A stretch of 64,000 nucleotides of DNA from Streptomyces sp. G-G2 (GTDB lineage: Bacteria > Actinomycetota > Actinomycetes > Streptomycetales > Streptomycetaceae), in NCBI RefSeq assembly GCF_030063135.1, contig NZ_JASISO010000035.1:1-64000 (forward strand), written 5' to 3'. The position numbers and the translations under genes are program-made. The notes below the pieces were generated by a model. That model was not told the origin of the DNA. It made no database searches and saw nothing but the letters and a program-made list of their open reading frames with translations. Below, one piece after another: positions 40,402-47,492 of this stretch (position 1 is the first letter of the stretch; every line of letters starts with the position of its first letter).

Positions 40402-41718
40402 GTGGTGACCAGCACAAAGCGCCGCCTGCCCGACAGGCGGACCTATGTCCTCGACACCAGCGTCCTGCTGGCAGACCCCAACGCGATCACCCGCTTCGAC
40501 GAGCACGAAGTCGTGCTCCCGATCGTGGTGATCACCGAGTTGGAGGCCAAGCGGCACCATCCCGAACTCGGCTACTTCGCCCGGCAGGCACTGCGCCTGC
40601 TCGACGACTTCCGCGTTCGCTACGGTCGCCTCGACGCCCCCATCCCGTTGGGTGATCTCGGCGGCACCCTGCGTGTCGAGCTCAACCACTCCGATCCGGG
40701 CATCCTGCCCGCGGGCTTCCGGCTGGGGGACAACGATTCGCGGATCCTCGCCGTCGCCCGCAACCTGCAGGCCGAGGGGTACGACGTCACGGTCGTGTCG
40801 AAGGATCTCCCGCTGCGCATCAAGGCCTCCTCCGTGGGCCTGCTCGCCGAGGAGTACCGGGCGGAACTCGCCATCACCGACGCGGGCTGGACCGGGATGA
40901 GCGAGCTGTCCCTCTCCGGGGAGCAGGTGGACCTCCTCTACTCGGAGGAGCGGCTGCACGTTCCCGAGGCCGCCGAACTGCCCGTGCACACCGGACTGGT
41001 GCTCCAGTCCGAGCGCGGCAAGGCGCTGGGCCGGGTCACGGCCGACGGCAACGTGAAGCTCGTACGCGGCGACCGCGAGGCCTTCGGGCTGCACGGCCGC
41101 AGTGCCGAGCAGCGCATCGCCCTGGACCTGCTGCTCGATCCGGAGATCGGGATCCTCTCCATGGGCGGCCGGGCCGGCACCGGCAAGTCCGCGCTGGCCC
41201 TGTGCGCGGGCCTGGAGGCGGTGCTGGAGCGCAGGCAGCACCAGAAGGTGATGGTCTTCCGGCCGCTGTACGCGGTGGGCGGCCAGGACCTCGGCTACCT
41301 GCCCGGGGACGCCTCCGAGAAGATGAGCCCCTGGGCGCAGGCGGTCTTCGACACCCTCTCGGCGGTCGCCGGACGCGAGGTCATCGAGGAGGTGCTGACC
41401 CGCGGGATGCTGGAGGTACTGCCGCTCACGCACATCCGGGGCCGTTCGCTGCACGACGCCTTCGTGATCGTGGACGAGGCCCAGTCGCTGGAGCGCAACG
41501 TCCTGCTGACCGTGCTGTCCCGGATCGGGGCGAACAGCCGGGTCGTGCTGACCCACGACGTCGCCCAGCGGGACAACCTGCGGGTCGGGCGGTACGACGG
41601 AGTGGTGGCCGTGGTCGAGAAGTTGAAGGGGCATCCGCTCTTCGCCCACATCACGCTCACCCGGTCCGAGCGCTCGCCGATCGCGGCGCTGGTGACGGAG
41701 ATGCTGGAAACCATCTGA
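40402..41718 (+). CDS. phoH2: PhoH-family ATPase with N-terminal PIN domain (PhoH2)
   Basis: 438 residues from GTG at 40402 (GAGGGGG upstream). N-terminal PIN ribonuclease-like domain about 12-150: TYVLDTSVLLADPNAITRF with the first acidic residues, VITELEAKRH, and LGDNDSRILAVARNL, DVTVVSKDLPLRIKA with later acids. Then PhoH ATPase from about 225: Walker A GRAGTGKSALAL (K262), Walker B HDAFVIVDEAQSL and sensor-like VVLTHDVAQRDN. PhoH2 proteins are RNA helicase/ribonucleases and in mycobacteria pair with PhoAT. No antitoxin-like gene is upstream. Cytoplasmic. Confidence 0.93.
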   Translation: MVTSTKRRLPDRRTYVLDTSVLLADPNAITRFDEHEVVLPIVVITELEAKRHHPELGYFARQALRLLDDFRVRYGRLDAPIPLGDLGGTLRVELNHSDPGILPAGFRLGDNDSRILAVARNLQAEGYDVTVVSKDLPLRIKASSVGLLAEEYRAELAITDAGWTGMSELSLSGEQVDLLYSEERLHVPEAAELPVHTGLVLQSERGKALGRVTADGNVKLVRGDREAFGLHGRSAEQRIALDLLLDPEIGILSMGGRAGTGKSALALCAGLEAVLERRQHQKVMVFRPLYAVGGQDLGYLPGDASEKMSPWAQAVFDTLSAVAGREVIEEVLTRGMLEVLPLTHIRGRSLHDAFVIVDEAQSLERNVLLTVLSRIGANSRVVLTHDVAQRDNLRVGRYDGVVAVVEKLKGHPLFAHITLTRSERSPIAALVTEMLETI

Positions 41719-41760
41719 CGGGAAACCGCCTGAAAGGACCCATAGCGGTACGGAAGTTGG

Positions 41761-41799
41761 CGCCGCCCGGCAAAGGTGAAAGACCCTAGCCGGGCGGCG
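41761..41799 (+). terminator. 11-bp perfect hairpin after phoH
   Basis: CGCCGCCCGGC (41761-41771) and GCCGGGCGGCG (41789-41799) with a 17-base A/G-rich loop, 43 bases past the stop of the PhoH gene. Confidence 0.75.
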
Positions 41800-42135
41800 C
41801 ACCGCTGCACAGGGGTTCGCCCAAAACAACGGGGACATGCCAGGTGTGACCTTTCCCACGCAACGGAGAATTGCCTCACGGTGTCGCGGTCCGGCAGAGT
41901 CTGCTTTCCGTAAGGCCCCGCATACGGCACACGTGTATCCCTCGTGGCTGCACAGCTCAGCAACAACTCCACAGTCGACCGCCGTATGCCGCCCGGAAGC
42001 TTCATGTGGCACTCCCGCCAAGGGAGTTGCCCACGGGCCCGCGCCTCCTGTGACCAGAGCATCAGGGAGGCCAGCGTCAGGGGCACTCATGCGTGCGCGT
42101 GGTCACCGCTGCGGACGCTGCTGGAAGGACACCGT
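41800..42135 (+). other. 336-bp structured leader of the SLT-domain gene
   Basis: No gene fits here. GCATACGGC (41920-41928) pairs perfectly with GCCGTATGC (41981-41989) across 52 bases, and ACTCCC/GGGAGT (from about 42011) form a second small stem close to the gene. An ATG frame from 41944 is open into the gene, but the GTG at 42136 has a far better GGAAGGA site. The leader is a candidate for post-transcriptional control of a cell-wall gene. Confidence 0.45.
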
Positions 42136-42852
42136 GTGAGCCGGATCTCGGTCCGGGGGTTCGCCGTGGCATCCGCCACCGCGGTCACCACCGTTGGCGC
42201 AGTCGTGGGTGTCGCCACGGGCGACCCCCAGCACTCGAACGACCTTGAGACGACCGCCTCGGGAACCGACACCCTCCTCGCGGACATTCCCGCGGGCGAG
42301 CAGGCACGGGTCCAGAGCGCGTCCTTGACGCAGCAGGCCGACGCCCTCTCGCACGCCGCCGACACCGACGCCAAGCGCTCGGTCGAGGAAGCGGCGCGGA
42401 TCCAGGCCGCCAAGGACGCGAAGGACAAGAAGTCCGCGGCCGAGGCCAAGGAGAAGGCCGACGCCGAGGCGAAGGCCAAGAAGGAGCGCGAGGAGAAGGA
42501 GCAGGTGGCCAGCCGTTCGGCCAGCCGCGACGCCTCGTCCTTCACCCCGAAGAGCTCCTACACGGTGGCCGAGCTCAAGTCCATCGCGCGGCAGATCGTC
42601 CCGGCGAGCCAGTTCCAGTGCTTCTCGAACATCGTCGACGCGGAGTCGACCTGGAACTACCTGGCCGTCAACGACTCCTCGGGCGCCTACGGTCTGGTCC
42701 AGGCGCTCCCCGGGTCGAAGATGAGCTCGGTGGCCGCCGACTGGCGCACCAACCCGGCCACGCAGATCCAGTGGGGCCTGAACTACATGAACGAGACGTA
42801 CAAGAGCCCCTGTGGCGCCTGGACCTTCCACCAGGCCAACGACTGGTACTAG
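42136..42852 (+). CDS. secreted SLT-like (transglycosylase/aggregation factor) protein
   Basis: 238 residues from GTG at 42136. Signal peptide about 1-32 (GFAVASATAVTTVGAVVGVA), a long Ala/Lys/Glu coiled-coil region about 70-135 (AKDKKSAAEAKEKADAEAKA), then a compact C-terminal domain with SIARQIVPASQFQCFSNIVD, AESTWNYLAVNDSSGAYGLV, PATQIQWGLNYMNETYKSP, ending DWY. This resembles the lytic transglycosylase-like SLT/aggregation-promoting factors of actinobacteria; the Glu in DAESTWN is a fitting catalytic acid. It probably acts on peptidoglycan after secretion. Confidence 0.85.
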   Translation: MSRISVRGFAVASATAVTTVGAVVGVATGDPQHSNDLETTASGTDTLLADIPAGEQARVQSASLTQQADALSHAADTDAKRSVEEAARIQAAKDAKDKKSAAEAKEKADAEAKAKKEREEKEQVASRSASRDASSFTPKSSYTVAELKSIARQIVPASQFQCFSNIVDAESTWNYLAVNDSSGAYGLVQALPGSKMSSVAADWRTNPATQIQWGLNYMNETYKSPCGAWTFHQANDWY

Positions 42853-42867
42853 TACCGCGCTCAACCT

Positions 42868-42906
42868 CGTGGAGCCCCGCACCGTCATACGGTGCGGGGC
42901 TCCACG
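42868..42906 (+). terminator. 18-bp perfect hairpin after the SLT gene
   Basis: CGTGGAGCCCCGCACCGT (42868-42885), CAT loop, ACGGTGCGGGGCTCCACG (42889-42906): perfect 18-bp stem 16 bases after the stop. Confidence 0.85.
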
Positions 42907-42955
42907 CGTGTACCGTCGTCGAGGTGCGTAGGACGGGCGGGGGGAAAGGGACGAC

Positions 42956-44317
42956 ATGTCGAAGTGGGCAGGCTGGCTGGGCCGGCTCGGAACCAGGCTG
43001 AGCCAGGTCGAGGCGAAGCTGGACGAGCGCCGTGCCGAGGTCGAGGCGGAGACCAGCGGGACCGGGCGGGTGCCGTCCGCGGCCGCGGCCGGAACGGCGG
43101 GCGTGCCCGGGGCCGGTGGCGCTGTGGCTCCCGTCGCTCCGGTGGCGGACGCCGCCGCGGCCGGCTCGTCCGCCGCGCGCGGGCGTCCCGACCCGGTGAG
43201 CGTGGTGCCCTGGGGCATGCGGGTGGCCGCGGAGGTGTCCTGGAGGCTGCTGCTGGTCGCCGGGATGCTCTGGGTCGTGATGAAGGTGATCAGTGAAGTC
43301 CGCCTGGTCGTGCTGGCGTTCGCCGCAGCCCTGCTCGTCACGGCGCTGCTCCAGCCCTTCGTGGTCCGGCTGCGCAGACTGGGCCTGCCGCGCGGGCTTG
43401 CCACCGCCGTCACCGCGATCCTCGGCTTCGTGATCATCGGGCTGGTCGGCTGGTTCGTGGTCTGGCAGGTCATGGAGAACCTCGACCAGCTCTCGGCCCG
43501 GGTCCGGGACGGCATCGAAGAGCTGAAGCGGTGGGCGCTCAACAGCCCGTTCCACGTGACCGAGCAGCAGATCAACGACCTCGCCAAGAACCTCAGCGAC
43601 ACCATCGGCACCAACACCCAGGAGATCACCTCCGCCGGGCTCCAGGGCGTGACGGTGATGGTGGAGGTGCTGACGGGCATTCTGCTCGCCATGTTCTCGA
43701 CCCTCTTCCTGCTGTACGACGGCAAGAAGATCTGGCAGTGGGTGCTGGGCCTGGTGCCCACCGCCGCGCGCGCCGGGGTGGCGGGCGCCGGTCCGCGCGC
43801 CTGGCGGACCCTGACCGCCTACGTGCGGGGCACGGTCCTCGTGGCGCTCATCGACGCCACCTTCATCGGCCTGGGCCTGTGGTTCCTCGACGTGACGATG
43901 GCGGTGCCGCTGGCCGTCTTCATCTTCCTGTTCGCCTTCATCCCGCTGGTCGGCGCGGTGGTCTCGGGCGCCCTCGCGGTGGTCGTCGCCCTGGTGACCC
44001 AGGGGCCGTTCACGGGCCTGATGGTGCTGGCCGTCGTCCTCGCCGTGCAGCAGATCGAGGGGCACGTCCTGCAGCCCTTCATCCTGGGGCGGGCGGTACG
44101 GGTGCACCCGCTCGCGGTGGTGCTTTCGGTGGCGGCCGGCGGCATGATCGCCGGTATCGGGGGCGCTGTGGTCGCCGTACCGCTGGTCGCCGTCACCAAC
44201 ACGGTCGTCGGCTACCTGCGGGTGTACGCGCGGGAGCAGGACGCCCTCCTCGGGCCCGGCCCGCACGGCGCGACGGCCGTGGACCACGGGGGTGCCGAAC
44301 AGGGGGAGCAGCGGTGA
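42956..44317 (+). CDS. AI-2E-family transporter (UPF0118)
   Basis: 453 residues: a 75-residue Ala/Gly/Pro-rich cytoplasmic N-terminus, then eight or so membrane helices. VVLAFAAALLVTALLQPFVV, FIIGLVGWFVVWQVMENLDQ, TLFLLYDGKKIWQWVLGLVP, RGTVLVALIDATFIGLGLWF, IPLVGAVVSGALAVVVAL and EGHVLQPFILGRAVRVHPLA are AI-2E signature parts. The family includes AI-2 exporters and Na+/H+ antiporters; here a small-molecule or ion role is only inferred. It overlaps the next gene by GTGA. Confidence 0.9.
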   Translation: MSKWAGWLGRLGTRLSQVEAKLDERRAEVEAETSGTGRVPSAAAAGTAGVPGAGGAVAPVAPVADAAAAGSSAARGRPDPVSVVPWGMRVAAEVSWRLLLVAGMLWVVMKVISEVRLVVLAFAAALLVTALLQPFVVRLRRLGLPRGLATAVTAILGFVIIGLVGWFVVWQVMENLDQLSARVRDGIEELKRWALNSPFHVTEQQINDLAKNLSDTIGTNTQEITSAGLQGVTVMVEVLTGILLAMFSTLFLLYDGKKIWQWVLGLVPTAARAGVAGAGPRAWRTLTAYVRGTVLVALIDATFIGLGLWFLDVTMAVPLAVFIFLFAFIPLVGAVVSGALAVVVALVTQGPFTGLMVLAVVLAVQQIEGHVLQPFILGRAVRVHPLAVVLSVAAGGMIAGIGGAVVAVPLVAVTNTVVGYLRVYAREQDALLGPGPHGATAVDHGGAEQGEQR

Positions 44318-45030
44318 TATCGGAACCGGAGGCCGATGTCGGCTGGACCACCGAACTGGCGGACTCGTCCGGGCCGCCCCCCGCCGGTCCGCCCCCCGCC
44401 CCGGAGCGGAAGGAGGGCGGACGTCCCGGACGCGCCGGAGGCCTGCTCTGGGGCCTGGGCGGGGCCGCGCTCGCCTCGGCGCTCTGGGCGGGCGGACTGT
44501 ACGCCCTCGGGGACCGGCCGGACGCGCCACCGATGGCCTACCAGCTGCCCGCGAAGATGTGCGACGCCCTGGAGGCCAAGGCGCTGAGCGCGGCCGTCGG
44601 GGACCTGACCAAGAGCGCGCCCGTGGACCAGAAGTCGGAGCGGCCGGTGCAGGACTGGGCGGTGTGCGGGAAGGACACCGGAGCGGACGGGGCCCTGCGC
44701 TACAACGTCTGGGCGACGGTGGCGCTGCACAAGAAGACCGATCCGGGGCCCGAGTTCGACATCAGGAACCCCTGGCTGAGGGGTGAGACGGGGCCGGATC
44801 CGACCGCCGTACCGGAGCTGGGTGAACGCGCCCTGATGAGGTCGGCCTACGGCGCCACGGGACCGGAGCTGAGGGTGCTGGACGGCGGAGCGGTGTTCAC
44901 GCTCTCGGTCTGGGTGATGGACGTGGCGAAGGGCAGCGGCGCCCCCGCCGGGACCATCGACTACGCCCCGATCGAGGCGGCGTTGATCGCCGACATGCGC
45001 GACATGATGGCGGCCATGAAGAAGAAGTGA
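44314..45030 (+). CDS. membrane-anchored hypothetical protein coupled to the AI-2E transporter
   Basis: 238 residues from GTG at 44314 that overlaps the transporter stop. Pro/Gly-rich acidic N-terminus, one membrane helix (GGLLWGLGGAALASALWAGG near 47-67), and an extracytoplasmic domain with CDALEAKALSAAVGDLTKSA, RPVQDWAVCGKD, LRYNVWATVALHKKTDPG, VFTLSVWVMDVAKG. The domain resembles a DUF3558-like lipoprotein-type fold without a lipobox. Function unknown; coupling suggests a transporter accessory. Confidence 0.75.
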   Translation: MISEPEADVGWTTELADSSGPPPAGPPPAPERKEGGRPGRAGGLLWGLGGAALASALWAGGLYALGDRPDAPPMAYQLPAKMCDALEAKALSAAVGDLTKSAPVDQKSERPVQDWAVCGKDTGADGALRYNVWATVALHKKTDPGPEFDIRNPWLRGETGPDPTAVPELGERALMRSAYGATGPELRVLDGGAVFTLSVWVMDVAKGSGAPAGTIDYAPIEAALIADMRDMMAAMKKK

Positions 45031-45111
45031 GCGGCGCGGCGCGCCCGGAACGTGAGCGGCCGCCTCGGAACGGAGCGGCCGCCGGAAGGTGGGCGGCCGC
45101 GCCGCAGCGCA

Positions 45112-45153
45112 CGAAGGGCCCCGCTGCCGTGGTGACGGCGGCGGGGCCCTTCG
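45112..45153. terminator. convergent terminator hairpin
   Basis: CGAAGGGCCCCGC (45112-45124) and GCGGGGCCCTTCG (45141-45153) form a perfect 13-bp stem, extended inside by GCCGT/ACGGC. It lies between the converging 44314 gene and ahpD and can serve both. Confidence 0.8.
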
Positions 45154-45191
45154 CTGGTGCTCGCGCGGGTGGCGCGGGTCTTCGGGTGGTA

Positions 45192-45740
45192 CTACTCGGC
45201 GGCGCCGGCCGCGTCGAGGGCCGCTTCCGCGTCGAGGGTGACCGCGACGGCCTGGATCACCGAGGCGATTTTGAAGGCCTCCTGGATGGTCTCGCGGTCG
45301 ACCCCGGCCTTGCGCAGGACCTGCTCGTGCGAGTCCAGGCACTGGCCGCAGCCGTTGATCGCGGAGACCGCGAGCGACCACAGTTCGAAGTCGATCTTCT
45401 CGACGCCCGGGTTGCCGATGACGTTCATCCGCAGGCCCGCCCGCAGCGTGCCGTACTCCGGGTCGGAGAGCAGGTGCCGGGTGCGGTAGAAGACGTTGTT
45501 CATCGCCATGATCGCGGCGGCGGACTTGGCGGCGGTGTAGGCCTCCGCCGACAGGTTCGCCTTCGCCTCGGGCTCCAGCTCACGCAGGACGCGCGGGGAG
45601 CGGGCGGCGATCGCGCAGGACAGGACCGTGCCCCACAGCTGCTGCTGCGGGAGGTCGCTGTTGCCGATGACCGAGCCGAGGTTCAGCTTCAGGTCCTTGG
45701 CGAAGTCCGGTACGGCGGCCTTCAGCGTGTCGAGGGACAC
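45192..45740 (-). CDS. ahpD: alkyl hydroperoxide reductase AhpD
   Basis: 182 residues, all-helical AhpD. The redox motif is SAINGCGQCLDSHEQVLR with C131 and C134, and the relay His in the same helix (H138) and Glu near 118. AhpD reduces AhpC using lipoamide-type electron carriers. It is 3 bp after ahpC in the same direction, as in other actinobacteria, and thus co-transcribed. Confidence 0.95.
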   Translation of the reverse strand: MSLDTLKAAVPDFAKDLKLNLGSVIGNSDLPQQQLWGTVLSCAIAARSPRVLRELEPEAKANLSAEAYTAAKSAAAIMAMNNVFYRTRHLLSDPEYGTLRAGLRMNVIGNPGVEKIDFELWSLAVSAINGCGQCLDSHEQVLRKAGVDRETIQEAFKIASVIQAVAVTLDAEAALDAAGAAE

Positions 45741-45743
45741 GGG

Positions 45744-46298
45744 TCACTCACCGGCCAGGAGGGTGCCCGCGTCGAGGGTGCCCTCGCCCTTGTTCCAGTT
45801 GCAGGGGCACAGCTCGTCGGTCTGCAGGGCGTCGAGGACCCGCAGGACCTCCTTGGGGTTGCGGCCCACGGAACCGGCGGTCACCATCGTGAACTGGATC
45901 TCGTTGTTCTGGTCGACGATGAAGACCGCGCGCTGCGCGAAGCCGTCCTCGCCCTGCACGCCACAGGCCTGCATGAGCTCGTGCTTGGAGTCGGCCAGCA
46001 TCGGGAAGGGCAGGTCACGCAGGTCGGCGTGGTCCTTGCGCCAGGCGTGGTGGACGAACTCGGAGTCGCCGGAGACGCCGAGGACCTGGGCGTCGCGGTC
46101 CTGGAACTCCTCGTTCAGCTTGCCGAAGGCGGCGATCTCGGTCGGGCAGACGAAGGTGAAGTCCTTCGGCCAGAAGAACACCACGCGCCACTTGCCCTCA
46201 TAGGTCTTGTGGTCGATCTGGGCGAACTCGCTACCGGCCTCCAGGGAGACACAGGCGGTCAGATCATACGAGGGGAACTTGTCACCGACAGTGAGCAC
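45744..46298 (-). CDS. ahpC: peroxiredoxin AhpC
   Basis: 184 residues from GTG at 46298 (GGAG five bases before; a GTG at 46304 overlaps that site and is less likely). VGDKFPSYDLTACVSL start, peroxidatic C51 in FWPKDFTFVCPTE, GVSGDSEFVHHAWRKDH, and C-terminal C164 and C166 in DELCPCNW, one of which resolves the disulfide. It reduces alkyl hydroperoxides, taking electrons from AhpD. Divergent from oxyR, by which it is normally controlled. Confidence 0.96.
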   Translation of the reverse strand: MLTVGDKFPSYDLTACVSLEAGSEFAQIDHKTYEGKWRVVFFWPKDFTFVCPTEIAAFGKLNEEFQDRDAQVLGVSGDSEFVHHAWRKDHADLRDLPFPMLADSKHELMQACGVQGEDGFAQRAVFIVDQNNEIQFTMVTAGSVGRNPKEVLRVLDALQTDELCPCNWNKGEGTLDAGTLLAGE

Positions 46299-46463
46299 GC
46301 GCACTCCAAGTGGATGGGAAAGTTGCCTTTTTGGGGGCTTTCCAAGGGGGTTGGACGGATCTCACATGCTGGCACACCTGGATTGATTACAGAAATAGCT
46401 ACTCTTGTGCTGGGTGATCGGAAGTACCTATCAGTGGCTGCCAGTAATAGGGGAGCGAAGGGC
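46299..46463. promoter_or_regulatory. ahpC-oxyR divergent control region
   Basis: 165 bp. The oxyR-proximal half (about 46375-46450) is AT-richer and holds ATAG and CTAT half-sites (GAAATAGCTACTC and AGTACCTATCAG) of the kind bound by OxyR; exact dimer sites cannot be set without footprinting. Confidence 0.5.
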
Positions 46464-47453
46464 ATGGCGAAGAACGGCACGCAGGGCGGGGTGGCCGGTG
46501 GCGCGAAGGGTGGTGCCAAGAGTGGCGCGAAACAGCCCACCCTCGCGCAGCTGCGTGCTTTCGCGGCCGTCGCGGAGCACCTGCACTTCCGGGACGCGGC
46601 CGCCGCCATCGGCATGAGCCAGCCCGCCCTGTCCGGGGCGGTCTCCGCCCTGGAGGAAGCCGTCGGCGTCCAGCTGCTGGAGCGCACCACCCGCAAGGTG
46701 CTGCTCTCGCCGGCCGGTGAGCGGATCGCGGCCCGCGCGAAGCTCGTCCTGGAGGCGATGGGCGGGCTGCTGGAGGAGGCCGAGGCGGTACGGGCCCCCT
46801 TCACCGGGGTGCTGCGGCTCGGGGTGATCCCCACCGTGGCCCCCTACCTGCTGCCGACCGTGCTCGGCCTCTTCCAGCGCCGCTACCCGCTGATGGACCT
46901 CCAGGTGCACGAGGAGCAGACGTCCTCCCTGCTGGACGGACTGGCGGCCGGGCGCCTCGACCTGCTGTTGCTCGCGGTGCCGCTCGGAGTCCCCGGGGTC
47001 ACCGAACTGCCGCTCTTCGACGAGGACTTCGTCCTGCTCGCGCCGCGCGAACACCCGCTGGCGGGGCGCCGGGACATTCCGCGCGAGGAACTGCGCGGAC
47101 TGCGGCTGCTGCTCCTCGACGAGGGCCACTGCCTGCGCGACCAGGCCCTCGACATCTGCCGCGAGGCCGGCCGGCCGGAAGGCGCGGACGTCACCACGAC
47201 CGCCGCCGGACTCTCCACCCTGGTCCAGCTCGTCGCGGGCGGCCTGGGCGTCACCCTGCTGCCGCGCACCGCGCTGCGGCTGGAGACCACCCGCAACGAG
47301 TACCTCGCCACCGGGTACTTCGCCGAGCCCGCGCCCTCCCGCCGGATCGCACTGGCGATGCGAACGGGAACGGCCCGCGCGCAGGAGTTCGGGGCGATCG
47401 CGCACGCGCTGCGCCAAGCGGTCCGCCCGCTCCCGGTCTGGCCCACCGAATAG
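46464..47453 (+). CDS. oxyR: OxyR-type LysR regulator
   Basis: 329 residues with an Ala/Gly/Lys-rich extension of about 25, then LysR HTH (about 28-85, QLRAFAAVAEHLHFRDAAAA, GMSQPALSGAVSALEEAVGV). The effector domain has the redox Cys pair of OxyR, C223 and C232 in DEGHCLRDQALDICREAG, 9 residues apart as expected. It senses peroxide by disulfide formation and activates ahpC. ATG with GGGGAGCG before it. Divergent from ahpCD. Confidence 0.93.
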   Translation: MAKNGTQGGVAGGAKGGAKSGAKQPTLAQLRAFAAVAEHLHFRDAAAAIGMSQPALSGAVSALEEAVGVQLLERTTRKVLLSPAGERIAARAKLVLEAMGGLLEEAEAVRAPFTGVLRLGVIPTVAPYLLPTVLGLFQRRYPLMDLQVHEEQTSSLLDGLAAGRLDLLLLAVPLGVPGVTELPLFDEDFVLLAPREHPLAGRRDIPREELRGLRLLLLDEGHCLRDQALDICREAGRPEGADVTTTAAGLSTLVQLVAGGLGVTLLPRTALRLETTRNEYLATGYFAEPAPSRRIALAMRTGTARAQEFGAIAHALRQAVRPLPVWPTE

Positions 47454-47492
47454 GGCCGCCGGGGGGCGGCGTACGTCCGCACGGGGCCGGGA

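Noticed and set aside
41800..42135. ydaO (c-di-AMP) riboswitch
   Set aside because: The conserved core segments of that riboswitch are not visible, although gene context (cell-wall hydrolase) made it worth a look.
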